Part shown: piece by piece, positions 1-9,790 of the stretch | Layout of the letters: the number at the start of each line of letters is the position of its first letter | How positions within the stretch are numbered: position 1 is the first letter of the stretch | NCBI RefSeq assembly: GCF_020360975.1 | Contig: NW_025408672.1 | Span: forward strand, 3,472,001 to 3,536,000 | Reading direction: 5' to 3' | DNA from: Hirsutella rhossiliensis | Lineage: Eukaryota; Ascomycota; Sordariomycetes; Hypocreales; Ophiocordycipitaceae | DNA: 64,000 nt | Program-made: the position numbers and the translations under genes | The notes under the pieces: generated by a model | The model's input: only the letters and a program-made list of their open reading frames with translations | Databases searched by the model: none | Told to the model about the DNA's origin: nothing

Positions 1-1
1 G

Positions 2-1003
2 GCATACCGCACACGCGATCCCGACGCGGCCGAGGAGTTCTTAGAAGGCCTTGGGGATGCGTATAAGCGGGCACGGCTGGCGATATCGGATCCCATGAGC
101 TCGGCCGTGTTCTTCCACCGCGAGATGAAGCTGTTCTTCGATCATTACGTGAAGGTCGGTGAAGAGTCGGTATTCGGGCGCATCGGCAAGTACTATGGCG
201 CCGTGGAGACGAACGAACGAGGGCGCTTCATGTTCACGGCTTGCTCTGGCTGCACGGGAACGCGCATCTCAGCTCGATGCTTGCCGACATCCACGGGGAG
301 GATCAGGCGGCGTATCGCGAGCGAATCGTCCGATACATCGATAGCGTCTTCTCAGAGGTAAGAATGCCTACCTAAGATGTGCCACCGGGAGCCTGAAGTA
401 CTCTTCTGATGGCCAAGTGGGGCCGGGTTGACGTGCAAGGCAGGATCTGGACCAGGAAAGTTTTTGCGCCTTGCAAGCGGAGCGATCTGTGACGGGCGGT
501 ATTGGTTCCCTGCTGGACAACGCCGCGCAGTTCTCGGCCGCGTTTATCGAGGAGGCCAACTTCTGTGCCGGCGCGACGCAGGTGCACACGCATAGCCCGA
601 CCTGTGTGAAGTACTCCTTGGGCAAAGGAGGGCGGAAAGGGGACCTCTGCCGGTTCAAGGCGCCATGGAGGTTAGTCGACAAGACCGCCCTCACGGCAGA
701 CGGGGTGCTGCAGATCCGGAGGACACACAGCATGGTCAATCGATGGAACGAGGCTATTGCTGTCGGGCTCCGGCACAACCATGATATTTCCTTCATTGCG
801 ACGCAGCGCAAGACAATGGCCCTCATCTATTATGTCACGAACTACGCGACCAAGGTGGAGGACCCGGTGTGGAAGCGTGTGGCGGCCGCGGCCGAGCTCC
901 TGGCCGCCTCAACAGGTGATGGCACGGCAAACGGAGGGCGGGACGGTGGCGGAGACGCTGCCACCGATGACCCTGTCAAGGGAACAGGACGCGACAGTTC
1001 CTG
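2..1003 (+). pseudogene. Helitron Rep (HUH endonuclease) region, frameshifted
   Basis: The reading frame open at base 2 encodes typical Helitron N-domain sequence (FFHREMKLFFDHYVK). It shifts frame near 235, and the HUH-type motif HGLLWLHGNAHLSS follows in another frame. From 471 the next piece carries HTHSPTCVKYS and then MALIYYVTNYATK. The last contains the YxxxY pair expected of the catalytic tyrosines that nick and join DNA strands during rolling-circle transposition. At least two frameshifts make it non-functional as read. The N-terminal zinc-binding part lies off the window; compare Helitron C at 43729-46176. Confidence 0.75.
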
Positions 1004-2135
1004 ATGAGAGTGGCGAACCGCGTGTTCACGGAGCGTCCGCTATCACAGGTCGAGGTCGTCGCTCACCTTCTCGGATATCCGGCCGAGTTCACCGACAGCA
1101 GCGCGTGGGCGTACCTGAACTGTTCTCTGCTGTACTGGGAAGTCTTTCGGCGATGGCGGCATCTCCGAGAAGCCAGTGGCGCTGCGGCTACGGATGACAC
1201 CTTGGATGAGTCGGTCGTCGTCGAAGAAGAAGGCCTGAGAATCTCCCACGTCGAGGCGTACCAGCACCGGGAGAGCTGCTGAAAGGCCTATGCCTGTATG
1301 ACTACATATCGATCGTCAGACTGAAACGCATCGGCAACGACGAGAGCTGGGCGGCTTGGGGAGATGTCTTTCGAGGATGGATGGGCCGGACGACGCTGGG
1401 TTCAGGTGCTCAGGCGGCCGGGCAAGCACGCTACCGTCTGCCTCGACGGCTACCTGAGCAAGGACTTCACCTACGATGACGAGTCGTGCTACCGGAGGTG
1501 TGTATGGCAACTGCTCTGTCAGCGGGCATTATCGGAGAGGCTAACCCACCCCCTGAAGGGCAGCCGTGCAGCATCTTGCGCTGTTCGTGCCGTGGGAGTC
1601 CTTCCTGGGCGAAGGAACAGGTGAGATCAACAGCATCTGGGCGCGGGCTCGAGACGCTATGGCCCCGAGAATATCATGTCTGGTCGACAACGTGCAGCTG
1701 CTTCGACGATCCGCCGAAGACGCAAGAACGCGACGCCAAGCAATGGGCAGCCTCGTCCGGCGATGGCGACCCGACGGTCGCACACGTCGAGGAGGGTGGA
1801 GCAGGCGAGGCGGGCGCGGAGTCTGCAGCGACATATCAGCCCAACAGCATCGGAGACGCAACGCGGCTCATCGACGTCGTCCGAGGTGCAGTGGGAGCGA
1901 ATCAGGTGACGGCCAAGTCGCCGGAGCTCATGGCAATGATACAGCAGCTCTGTCGGTTTCAGCAATCGGCGCTGCGCTCGACGGCCGAGCTCGAGGCCAC
2001 GGCGCTGATCGAACGAGGGAGAGGCGGTTAAGCATGCCAGGGCGGGTATTTTCCGGGGCCGCACTACCGCCGCAGGATCAGGTCAAGGCTATCAAGTCGC
2101 AGCAGGTAAGTGCCTCGAAGGAGAGGAGAGGATGA
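1004..2135 (+). pseudogene. Helitron linker region between Rep and helicase, decayed
   Basis: Overlapping short frames on the plus strand fill the space between Rep and helicase. Residues such as FTERPLSQVEVVAHLLGYP (about 1030-1085) and GLCLYDYISIVRLKRIGND (about 1282-1338) read like the linker of fungal Helitron proteins, but no single frame stays open. This stretch helps elsewhere: bases about 1283-1343 and 1390-1432 match Helitron B at 15517-15575 and 15895-15915 plus 22690-22728, so it works as the unoccupied reference for the Copia1 insertion. Function of the linker is not known to me. Confidence 0.6.
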
Positions 2136-2228
2136 TCCAGGGATACAAAGCACGCCCGCCGCCTGGGAAAGCGATCGCCGCGCAGCGTTGCGAAGGGTGA
2201 TGACCGGTTTCGGGAGGACGAGGTCGAA

Positions 2229-3996
2229 ATGACGATGGCCGACTCCGACGAGACCGCTATCGACGCAGGGGCGGGAATGGACGTTCAGTTTGGCCCATCA
2301 ACCTCCTTCCTCGCGGCGGGCAAGGTGTTGGCAACACGGCTGACGCTGAACAAGAGGCAGTCCATCGCTTTTCTGATAATATGCCGCCAGCTCGATTTGA
2401 TGCAGCAGACCGACGGGGGCGATGCCTGCCAGCTGCGCCAGTTCGTCGGTGGCGAGGGCGGTACCGGCAAGTCGCGAATCATCGAGGCACTCGTCGAGCT
2501 GTTCAGTAAAAAGAGCCTTTCGAATCGTCTGCTGATCACGGCGACGTCGGGGACTGCGGCGGCGCGGATCAACGGCATCACGATCCACTCCGCCTGCGGG
2601 TTCACTAAAGACCAAGGGGCGGGGGGCGCGAACATGGTCAAAGACCTTGACGGGTGCGGCTGCCGAAACAGGCGGAGCGGTTCATCCACGGCCAGTCTCG
2701 AATGGATTGGCAGGAGAAGGATGTGCTCGTCATCGACGAGGTGAGCATGCTCGGGGCGCGGACGCTGCACGCCGTGAACGAGCGGCTTCGCCGGCTTCGC
2801 GGATCGCGGCAAGATTTCGGGGGGATCCCCATCGTCCTCTTCTGCGGAGATTTTCAGCAGTTCCGGCCGGTCCAAGAGAGGTCGATCGTCCTGCCTAGCG
2901 CGGCCATCTCGTGGGACGTAGACAACTCGTTCAAGGCCGAGCAGCGTCACCAGCACGACAAAGCGCACGCACTGTGGAAGAGGTTCACGACGGTCGTCAT
3001 GCTGGACGAGCAGATGCGCGCCGCCGGCGACCCGGAGCTGCAGAGGCTGCTGAAGCGGATCCGTCTAGGCGTGCAGGATCGGACGGATCTAAACCTCCTC
3101 AACTCAAGGTGCTACCGGGAGGAAGGCGGATCCTTGGGAGACGGGCATCACCGTGGTGACGCCGCTCAATAGGAATCGGTGGAACCTGAACATGGAGGCG
3201 AGCCTGGCGTTCCGGGTCCAGCAGCGGTCGACGATGCGCATTTTCATCTCCGAGCACAAGTGGAAGGAGGAGCTGCCGACGGAGGAAGAGGCGATCATGA
3301 TACTCAACCAGGGCGACGATAGCGCGATCCCGGTGCCGGCCGTCTTCATGTTCGTGGCCGGGATGCCCATCGTCGTGAACCACAACACCCACCAGGGGCT
3401 GAAGCTAGTGAACGGCGCGAGCTACTCGGCGGTGGAGGTCATTGTCGACAAGGCGTACCCGGGCATCGGATCTCGGCCGATATGACGATCCACTTCGGGC
3501 CGCCGGCGGGGATCATTCTCGAATCGGAGACGACGAGATATCTCCACTTCGTCGGGATGCCGCCGGGCACGATCTTGTTGACACCCATGACCGTTAAGAT
3601 ACAGTGCCAGCGAAAAAGGCCGTGGCAACGCAACGACGTCAGCCGAAAGGGTTTGCCGTGCGCAGCAGCGTTCGCGTGCACGGACTACAAGGTGCAGGGC
3701 AAAACGCTGGAGCGCGTGGCCCTCGAGCTGCGAGGACACGGACGACGAAGATGGATGGAACGGTGGTGCCCTCGCAGTGCGACCCGTACGGCCTGTACGT
3801 GCAGCTATCGCGCTGCCGAACTCTAGACGGCATCATGCTCGTGTCCAAGGTGCGGGACAGAGACTTGGTGGGCAACCGGGTCCCCGAGGAGATGACTGCC
3901 GCACAGGCCAGGCTCGAGGTACTGAGCGAGAGGACCGTTGAGGAGGCGTTGCGCTGGCTGGACGGTGATGCTGAAGAGTCAAGGCGGCCGCGCTAG
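2229..3996 (+). pseudogene. Helitron Pif1-like helicase, broken into about five frames
   Basis: SF1B (Pif1/RecD2-like) DNA helicase that would unwind the Helitron during transposition. Visible motifs in order: Walker A GGEGGTGKSRII (about 2449-2484), Walker B VLVIDEVSML (about 2722-2751), MLDEQMRA (about 2998-3021), ACTDYKVQGKTL (about 3673-3708) and LYVQLSRCRTLDGI (about 3793-3834). The open pieces are 2229-2744, 2654-3172, 3153-3485, 3482-3826 and 3604-3996, overlapping in different frames, so at least four single-base shifts separate them. Motif order and spacing match an otherwise complete helicase of about 590 residues. It is inactive as sequenced. Confidence 0.85.
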
Positions 3997-4238
3997 GTGA
4001 CGCGATGAAGAGTTCGGCAGGCGGGAAGAGTCGGCAGGCGGCAGACAGGGTGGGAGGCGCCTAGTGGTGGGATAAGGCACGCGAAAAGGCAACAGAAGCC
4101 GGGGGGAAGGGCAGCGACCAACGAGGAGGGAGGCAAGGAGGGACCAATCACAAGGGACCAATCAAGGGGCGGAGAACTTTTGGGGGGAGAGGGCGGGGTC
4201 TGCGGGGCACGTTAGAAGGCCTTTCGTTCCTCAAGGCA

Positions 4239-4256
4239 AACGCCCTTCGGGCTGAA
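4239..4256 (+). repeat. 18-bp palindromic motif, candidate Helitron A 3' end
   Basis: AACGCCCTTCGGGCTGAA forms a GCCC/GGGC hairpin and is followed two bases later by CTAA-like sequence. The same 18 bases occur inverted at 43122-43139, just upstream of Helitron C. A short hairpin close to the 3' terminus is a known Helitron feature. That this is the true terminus is inference. Confidence 0.4.
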
Positions 4257-4272
4257 CTAACTACAAGCCTCC

Positions 4273-4377
4273 CGTTGGGCTTAAGGTGTTACGCATTAAT
4301 GTATTGAAATGTCAGTAGCTTTTACGTCTAGGCCCTATAGGAGAAATCCTCCGGGTGAAATACACATACATACATAC
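4273..4377 (+). mobile_element. 105-bp LINE-tail mini-retroposon, copy 1
   Basis: Non-coding unit beginning CGTTGGGCTTAAGG and ending CCTCCGGGTGAAATA followed by a short CATA-type tetranucleotide tail. It is bracketed by a 14-bp direct repeat AACTACAAGCCTCC at 4259-4272 and 4378-4391, the target-site duplication expected of LINE-driven insertion. It is about 90% identical to the unit at 26683-26788, starts at the same point, and aligns with the last 108 bases of the LINE at 31434-31541. Hence it was probably inserted by a Tad-like reverse transcriptase. Confidence 0.85.
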
Positions 4378-4745
4378 AACTACAAGCCTCCTACGAAATA
4401 ACAGTGGTCCAGAGGATGCCGGCCAATTGCTGTGTACACTGTCAAGTCGGTCGCTCCTTGATACCGAAGGCCAGATGCAACCTATACCGCCTTTCTGCTA
4501 ACGTGCCTTCTGAAGATGCTCTAAGCTCCCGTAGGAGTCGATCCACTTCCGACTCTACGTGACTGTCGAGTCAGTCAACAGCGCATGCCTAATCGTCACG
4601 CACAGAAACTCACCGGACAAAGCCTCGACAGCATCCACGGTTGGGGGGCAACCCACTATCACCTGACCCGTCTCCAGACTGAGGAGTGGAAGTAAGACCT
4701 GCTCTGTCCCATGAGCAAAGAGGTTTTGCAACCGAGCCATTCCAT

Positions 4746-5177
4746 TCAGCTCACTACCTTCCGGCTCACGTCAGTGGAGTAACTGTCTCCTCTTCGGCAA
4801 GCCCTACTCACGCCGCAACCATCCGTTGCTGATGACCCATCCGTCTTGTCAAGCTCATCCAGGCGTCGCTTCACAGTCTGTTCAAAGGCGTCCATGCGCT
4901 CTGACAAGGCGTTGACAGTGTGAGTCAGATGCAACCCCCCATCTGCTAGCAGTAGGCTTCGGCACCGGTCAAGACGGATTGTCGCCGCCCCTAGGGCATC
5001 TGCCGCCTCTTTCAGGGCACCCGCCACCTCGAGAACATCGTGCTGCTGTGCCATGCGGTCCAAGTGGCCTTCCGAGAAGCTCTCCGATAGTCGATCGCGA
5101 AACGACGGAAAAGACATTGTCTTCCCACCTCCAGAAGGCGCGTTGCCGACGGCGATATGCGGGGAGGGAAGATCCAA
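4746..5177 (-). CDS. hypothetical 143-aa ORF, possibly spliced
   Basis: Open frame with a plausible heptad-like helical middle (SFRDRLSESFSEGHLDRMAQ through AFEQTVKRRLDELDK). No family recognised. A GTGAGT..CTGAC..GTAG pattern lies at its 3' end (about 4813 down to 4753), and a further open stretch continues leftward to 4555. Joining them through that intron does not keep frame, so the 3' structure is unresolved. It sits between a LINE-tail insertion and a host-like gene. It could be a real small gene or a chance ORF. Confidence 0.25.
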   Translation of the reverse strand: MDLPSPHIAVGNAPSGGGKTMSFPSFRDRLSESFSEGHLDRMAQQHDVLEVAGALKEAADALGAATIRLDRCRSLLLADGGLHLTHTVNALSERMDAFEQTVKRRLDELDKTDGSSATDGCGVSRACRRGDSYSTDVSRKVVS

Positions 5178-6180
5178 ACGCGTGTGCGCTGGCCTCTTGC
5201 ACAGAACGAGGCTCTTACCCTACAAACGTGTTCCACTCTCCGTGTTGCACTGCGTGTCTCTCGACTCACTGAACTCTTTCAGATTTCTAGCCTTCAGGCA
5301 CAGGCCGCCAGTTCTTCTGGATTTGGAGGAAGCGGGTGCCTCGACCCTTTATATTCCTTCGTATGACTCCATCATGTCGTAACAAGTCTGTGTGGATCCC
5401 CCACACCCTCTTGTCTGCAGTGGATGCAACGAGTCTCTGCATCCATCCCGCATGGTGTCGGAACTGTCCGGTAAAAACTTACCTCAGCAGCGCTCAGGCC
5501 ATTTGCAAGAGGAGACTAACCGCTTTTGGAAAAGGTCACGTTTACGGTGGGCGATAGGGGTCACTGTTGCAAAACTCCCTGTCATTTTCTTTTGGGTTTA
5601 GGCGCCCAGCCCCCTGGTCATCCGGATACTTCAGGTCAGCATGAGAGTATGTACTGCGGACTAGCAGCGGGCCCGCACGGTCATCCTTCTGCCAGTCTAA
5701 TTGCCAATTTGCCAGTTTGCCGCACCAGTCGTAAAATGGTATCCGGCTCGCAAACCACCTTGCCAGTAGCGTGGCAGGTGTCTTCAGGGTCCTTTTCAGT
5801 GTTAAATTCTCAGCAGTACCTACACTGGCTCCATAGCGGCGTAGGCGGCGGTAGCGGCAGAGATATCACGAGAAGCTGTCACACAATGCGTAGAGGAAGA
5901 GCGCCCGCATGCAAAATTTTGCGAGGTCGGCCAACCAACGTCAGATGCCGGGCGGTGAGCGGGTTCTGCCCACACACCAAGAACAGGTGTCCAAGCTCAT
6001 TTCACCCTTGCAGGAAGGGGGGACATGGGTCCGCGGCGCGGAGCGACTCGCCTCTGATCTCCTTATGCCCCTGTCGGCTGGGAAAGCAAGAAAGCACCAA
6101 TTTGGCTGTTCATTAACGAACCAAAAGTAGAGAGGACACTTCGCCGTCGAACCCCTTCGCCTTTTGTCCGGCCGTGCGCA
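5178..6180. other. intergenic stretch without recognised content
   Basis: About 1 kb on the 5' side of the 435-aa gene. Several short frames exist on the plus strand (for example 5909-6130), but none resembles a known domain and they overlap each other. I see no terminal repeats or element ends. Part of it probably serves as the promoter and leader of the gene at 6181. Confidence 0.4.
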
Positions 6181-7488
6181 ATGGAGAGGTCTGCCACTGA
6201 GAAGTACAGCAAGCCGCAGGTCGCGCCGACAGTGCCCAAGTCTTCATCAGCTGCCTCCGCTGCCGGCGGCCACGAGCCAGCAGCCGCGACGGCGCCATCG
6301 CCAGCCGCAGGCTTTCGAGAGTCGTCCTTGGCCGCAGGAGCAGGAGCGGACGCCACCGCAGCAGCTATGGTCGGCGACGAGTCATCACGGCAGGCTGTCT
6401 CTCACTACCCCAAGCGCAAGCGCGCCTGCTTGTATAACGACCTGAGCGAGAGCAAGATGGAGATTTCTCAGCCAGCGTCTACTCAGCCGATGGCCGTTCA
6501 TCAAACCCGCTTTCCCACCGACCCTCTGCCTGGCACCCGCCCGACACGAATCCTTCTAGGATACTGGAAGCAATCCAGCGAGCCTGATCCAAGGGATCGA
6601 CATGCCGTCTATGGAATACTTGGCCACGACAACAAGTTCCGAGTCAAGGTGGTACGAGAGACGAGAGACGGCCGCTTCGTGGATGGAAACTTCCCCTCGG
6701 GAGCTGGGGCTCTGTGGATTCCGTACGAGGAGCTAGGCTTTGAGAACCACCTCAAGGCTCTCAACAAACAGGAAGTCAAGGAGTACTGCCGCATTCGGCA
6801 GTACCAGCTGGATCACGGCGAAATCGATAGGAAGCGGATCGAAAACGAAACAAGGGCCGTGTATGAGGCCAAGACCCGAGCCAGAACCCCCATTAAACAG
6901 ACCAGTGTCGCTATGCCGACTTTCAGCATCACCCGTCCTGCCAACGTGGACATGGATCGGACCAGCCCGAGAACAAGCTATGGCGGCGGTGAGCCTGGCC
7001 AGTCGCGGCGAATCAATCCGCGAGCGGACAGACGGGCGCCGCGCCAATTGCTCAACGAGAACGAGCTGAGCTCGGCTCAGCTTCGTCAGAGGCTCCACGT
7101 CATAGAACGCACCAGCGCCTTAGCGCGTCGCGAGCTAGCCAGAGCTGAGGCGGCCCAGGATCGCATCGACCGCCTTGCTCTAACCCGAGAACGTGCTTTC
7201 TTCGCCGCGGCTAACAATGCTGTTGCGATAGCGGCTCCCGCTTCAGCCATCATCGGACGGACGCTTCTTCACGAGTCAGAGGATACGCAGCACGTCAACA
7301 AGGTCTGGGCTCGCAAGGAGTCGTTTCGCATGAAAACCTATGCCGAGGACGCCAAGATGCACGACGGCGTCAAGTATGGGCGGAAGTCGACCGGGCCATT
7401 TACGGGAAAGTTCGTGTCGGCGGGCACTATCGTTCATATTGACGGCGAGGACTATGTTGAGTATCGTGTTCTGACCAAGCCATTCTGA
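6181..7488 (+). CDS. intact 435-aa protein, probable nuclear host gene of unknown function
   Basis: Single uninterrupted exon with a good start context (GCGCAATGG). Residues 1-75 are Ala/Ser-rich and low-complexity. A basic cluster PKRKR at 77-81 could be a nuclear localisation signal. Residues about 120-215 (from GYWKQSSEPDPRDRHAVYG to VKEYCRIRQYQ) look like a folded, conserved block and recall uncharacterised fungal proteins, but I cannot name the domain. Residues about 290-345 are rich in Leu, Arg and Ala with heptad spacing, likely a coiled coil. The last 70 residues form another folded-looking block ending VEYRVLTKPF. The stop codon at 7486-7488 abuts a hAT end remnant at 7489. Its openness amid decayed elements argues for selection or recent origin. 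Confidence 0.7.
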   Translation: MERSATEKYSKPQVAPTVPKSSSAASAAGGHEPAAATAPSPAAGFRESSLAAGAGADATAAAMVGDESSRQAVSHYPKRKRACLYNDLSESKMEISQPASTQPMAVHQTRFPTDPLPGTRPTRILLGYWKQSSEPDPRDRHAVYGILGHDNKFRVKVVRETRDGRFVDGNFPSGAGALWIPYEELGFENHLKALNKQEVKEYCRIRQYQLDHGEIDRKRIENETRAVYEAKTRARTPIKQTSVAMPTFSITRPANVDMDRTSPRTSYGGGEPGQSRRINPRADRRAPRQLLNENELSSAQLRQRLHVIERTSALARRELARAEAAQDRIDRLALTRERAFFAAANNAVAIAAPASAIIGRTLLHESEDTQHVNKVWARKESFRMKTYAEDAKMHDGVKYGRKSTGPFTGKFVSAGTIVHIDGEDYVEYRVLTKPF

Positions 7489-7594
7489 CGGTGTGGCTAA
7501 CAGACAGACCGACCGGCCGGAGCAGTCGGTCGGTTTGGGTGGTCTGAGATTATCTGACTGGACTGGTGTTCCTGTGATGCCATTGGTCCGTTCC
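7489..7594 (+). mobile_element. hAT terminal fragment
   Basis: Starts CGGTGTGGCTAACAGACAG and runs through subterminal GGTCGGT-type repeats to GCCATTGGTCCGTTCC. It matches the reverse complement of 29613-29442, the right end of the hAT element, with one change in the terminal CAGTG and an internal deletion. No second end or transposase is nearby, so this is a solo end or a heavily deleted copy. Confidence 0.75.
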
Positions 7595-7943
7595 ACTCCT
7601 CGTCGAGGTGCCGTGGCGCGCTGGCTAGGTCCTCGGCCTGCAGCTCCCTCCGTCTTGGCATCTTTTCACCCACCCTGGCGCGTTTCCGCCCGGCCTGCCC
7701 ACTACCAAGATGGCGTTTCCTCTTCTGCTCTTCTCTCGCCTGCCGTCTTATCACCGTTCTGCCTGCGTCCTGTTAGCTATCGCCGCCATAGACCTTCACC
7801 TCGCTCTACGGCCGTACCTGCCGATGCGCTATCTCTGCCGCTAACAGGCGGCCCGGCTGCGGCGGGAGTTGTGGTAGAAGCCTCGGCCCTGCTGGCCGGC
7901 CGGGACTGGATGGCTCGCGGCGAGTGCTGGCTTCCGGCCGAGA

Positions 7944-8964
7944 CTACGGCCGGGCTAGTCCCGCTCGACGGGGGGGACTGATGAAATCTCGAGGCATGGC
8001 CATTGCGTCTGTCGGAATCCCGCTGAAGGGAAAGCGGAAGGTGCCGGCATCAATGAGCTCTCCAGGATTCGTCAACGGCTGAGGATTCTCCTGCACTTGT
8101 TGGATGGTGATTCCTGCCTGAACCATGGGCTCGTTCGTACCGTCGGACTCGGTGACAAGATCTCCATAGGGTGACAGGATGACGCTGTTGTGTGCTTGTG
8201 TCTTGCTTTGTTTCCGAGGTGGTGAGAAAACGGTCTGCAGATCTGCAGTCGCGCGTTCCTGCTCTGCAATATTTCTCTTATCCTGGCCCGCTAATATCCT
8301 GAGCGCTCTTCGCCTTGCCAGAATGCGAGTCCTGTAGCTTCCTTTTAACCTTCTGCATTTGTGGTCCACAAATAGGCTTACTCGATCGAATGTTCGCTTG
8401 CAGAGAAAACATACTTCGTGGCAATTGACATCTACAAGTTAGAAGTCATTAGCAAGTTCTCACCAGTGAGGAGAACGGGGAGGATACGTGTTTGGTAGTG
8501 CCGCTCCAACCTTGTCCAAGACGGGAACTTTGTGTCGCAATCTATTCGAGGGCACGGTATCTTCGGACGTTCACCAGCAGCGCCGCCATTTTTCTCGTCA
8601 ATCTCGAAGCAATCATCATCCTCATCATCTCCTTCCTTGCCGTCATTGCCATCGCTACCAAAACCAACACTGTCCTCTTCTTTATTCTCGTCGTCGATGT
8701 CACCGATATCATCATGCGTGTCGATGTTGGAGTCATTGCCTTCGTCGCTGGCACTCTCAAGCGCCCCTCTAGTCAAAGAAGTTGTATGTGCCAGACACTT
8801 CAGCAATTCGATGGTCAAATCTCGCGCTCGAGCCTGTGCAGAGTGAGCATGCGCCAAATATACCGGCGTAAGTTCACCACCTTAAATGATTCAACATGCT
8901 CATGCAGATCCGCGGTCTTCAGGAATGACCTGGAACAAGTCTGGCACTGCAACATCCGTGGCAT
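7944..8964 (-). CDS. C2H2 zinc-finger protein, three exons
   Basis: Exons 8964-8881, 8833-8488 and 8431-7944 give a 305-aa protein. Intron 1 (8880-8834, 47 bp) has GTGGTG..GCTCAC..GCACAG; intron 2 (8487-8432, 56 bp) has GTATCC..TCTAACT..TTGTAG. Splicing intron 2 completes a finger, CPRIDC plus HYQTH, with C-x4-C-x12-H-x3-H spacing, and joins it to a second one, CFLCKRTF..DHKC. An N-terminal Cys pair (CQTC) with HEH near residues 21-23 is an atypical finger. Residues about 50-90 are very acidic (Asp/Glu/Asn/Gly). The C-terminal 160 residues are basic then unstructured. The profile suggests a nucleic-acid-binding or regulatory protein. An upstream in-frame ATG at 9039 is possible; I chose 8964 because it lies just before the first Cys pair. 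Confidence 0.7.
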
Positions 8965-9289
8965 CGTATTCAATTCCGTCCATCGGTCAGTGGCAAGGAA
9001 TGGCTTTGTTGTGACGGTTCGTTGCTGGAAATAAGACATGGCCAAGCGGGACCGGCACGGAATAACGGCTGATTGGTCCAGCACATCCACACCAACCCCC
9101 CAGGGTAAATCGTCGGCGAATGTCACGGAATGCTCTGCCCATGCTCTTAAAAAGAGCTTGTCCCTCAGCCAGCAGAGCTGAAATTGACAAAGTCAACACG
9201 CAGCAATTCGTAAGCCGAAAAGCATCCGCGCGCAGTAAGTCATTCAGTCATACACCGAAATAGTATTTTTGACGACTTATGCCAGCTAC

Positions 9290-9421
9290 ATGTTCTCTGT
9301 TTCGTATCACACAATCCCGTCCGGAGACAAAATGCACCAAGAATGCCCTTACTGCCACGGCGAGGGAGAGTCTGGGGGCGTCCTTTGTACACACTGCAAG
9401 GGCGAAGGCGAGAAAAAATAA
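9290..9421 (+). CDS. possible 43-aa peptide with two CxxCxGxG motifs
   Basis: ATG at 9290, stop at 9419-9421. The peptide carries CPYCHGEG and CTHCKGEG separated by 9 residues, the repeat unit of the DnaJ/Hsp40 zinc-binding domain, where each pair of such motifs coordinates one zinc. An alternative start is the Met at 9332, which still keeps both motifs. DnaJ proteins have four motifs, a J domain and a substrate domain, none of which is present here, so this would be a stand-alone mini zinc protein. Promoter and splicing are unknown, and chance cannot be excluded for so short an ORF. Confidence 0.35.
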   Translation: MFSVSYHTIPSGDKMHQECPYCHGEGESGGVLCTHCKGEGEKK

Positions 9422-9697
9422 CTTGGTATTGATTGCCCTGATACTGCCATATCGAGGAGGACCGCATGAGAACCCCAGAGTTATGGTAGTGTGAGGAAAT
9501 ATTACACGTCTTTCTTTCGTAAGGCAATTGCAACTATGCAGACCGTTCATCCATGATATGTTCAAAACCTTCTGGCTTCGACCACTTTTCACTCAGAACT
9601 GTTGCTCAGCACACTGTGCTAATGAATCTTCACACAGTCAGGTGGTTCTAGATGAAATTGACCCCACTATGCCCCACTCCCTAGTGTCGAAAACGGC

Positions 9698-9790
9698 GGG
9701 ATGGCTCCGGACAGACAGGTTCGGACAGACAGATTTCAGGGATTATCGCGCTAAGCATGGGTTAAAAGCCATCGCGCCTCGACTACAGCC
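9698..9790 (+). repeat. MULE1 left terminal inverted repeat
   Basis: 93 bases, identical in reverse complement to 12430-12522. Contains a doubled CGGACAGACAG motif near the outer end. The transposase stop codon at 9783-9785 lies inside the repeat. Confidence 0.95.

Larger units (their letters stand above)
1..4256 (+). mobile_element. Helitron A, left end outside the window
   Basis: Rolling-circle transposon remnant. Its coding pieces occur in the family order: Rep (HUH nuclease) region, linker, Pif1-like helicase. All are on the plus strand but spread over several frames. The left end lies beyond base 1. The right end is placed at a GC-rich hairpin at 4239-4256 because nothing helicase-like follows 3996 and a foreign retroposon starts at 4273. 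Bases 3997-4238 are purine-rich and non-coding. The order and motifs are seen directly; the exact right terminus is inference. Confidence 0.8.

Noticed and set aside
4753..4813. Intron joining the minus-strand ORF 4746-5177 to the frame at 4555-4740
   Set aside because: GTGAGT, a CTGAC branch site and GTAG are present, but splicing leads directly to a stop codon.
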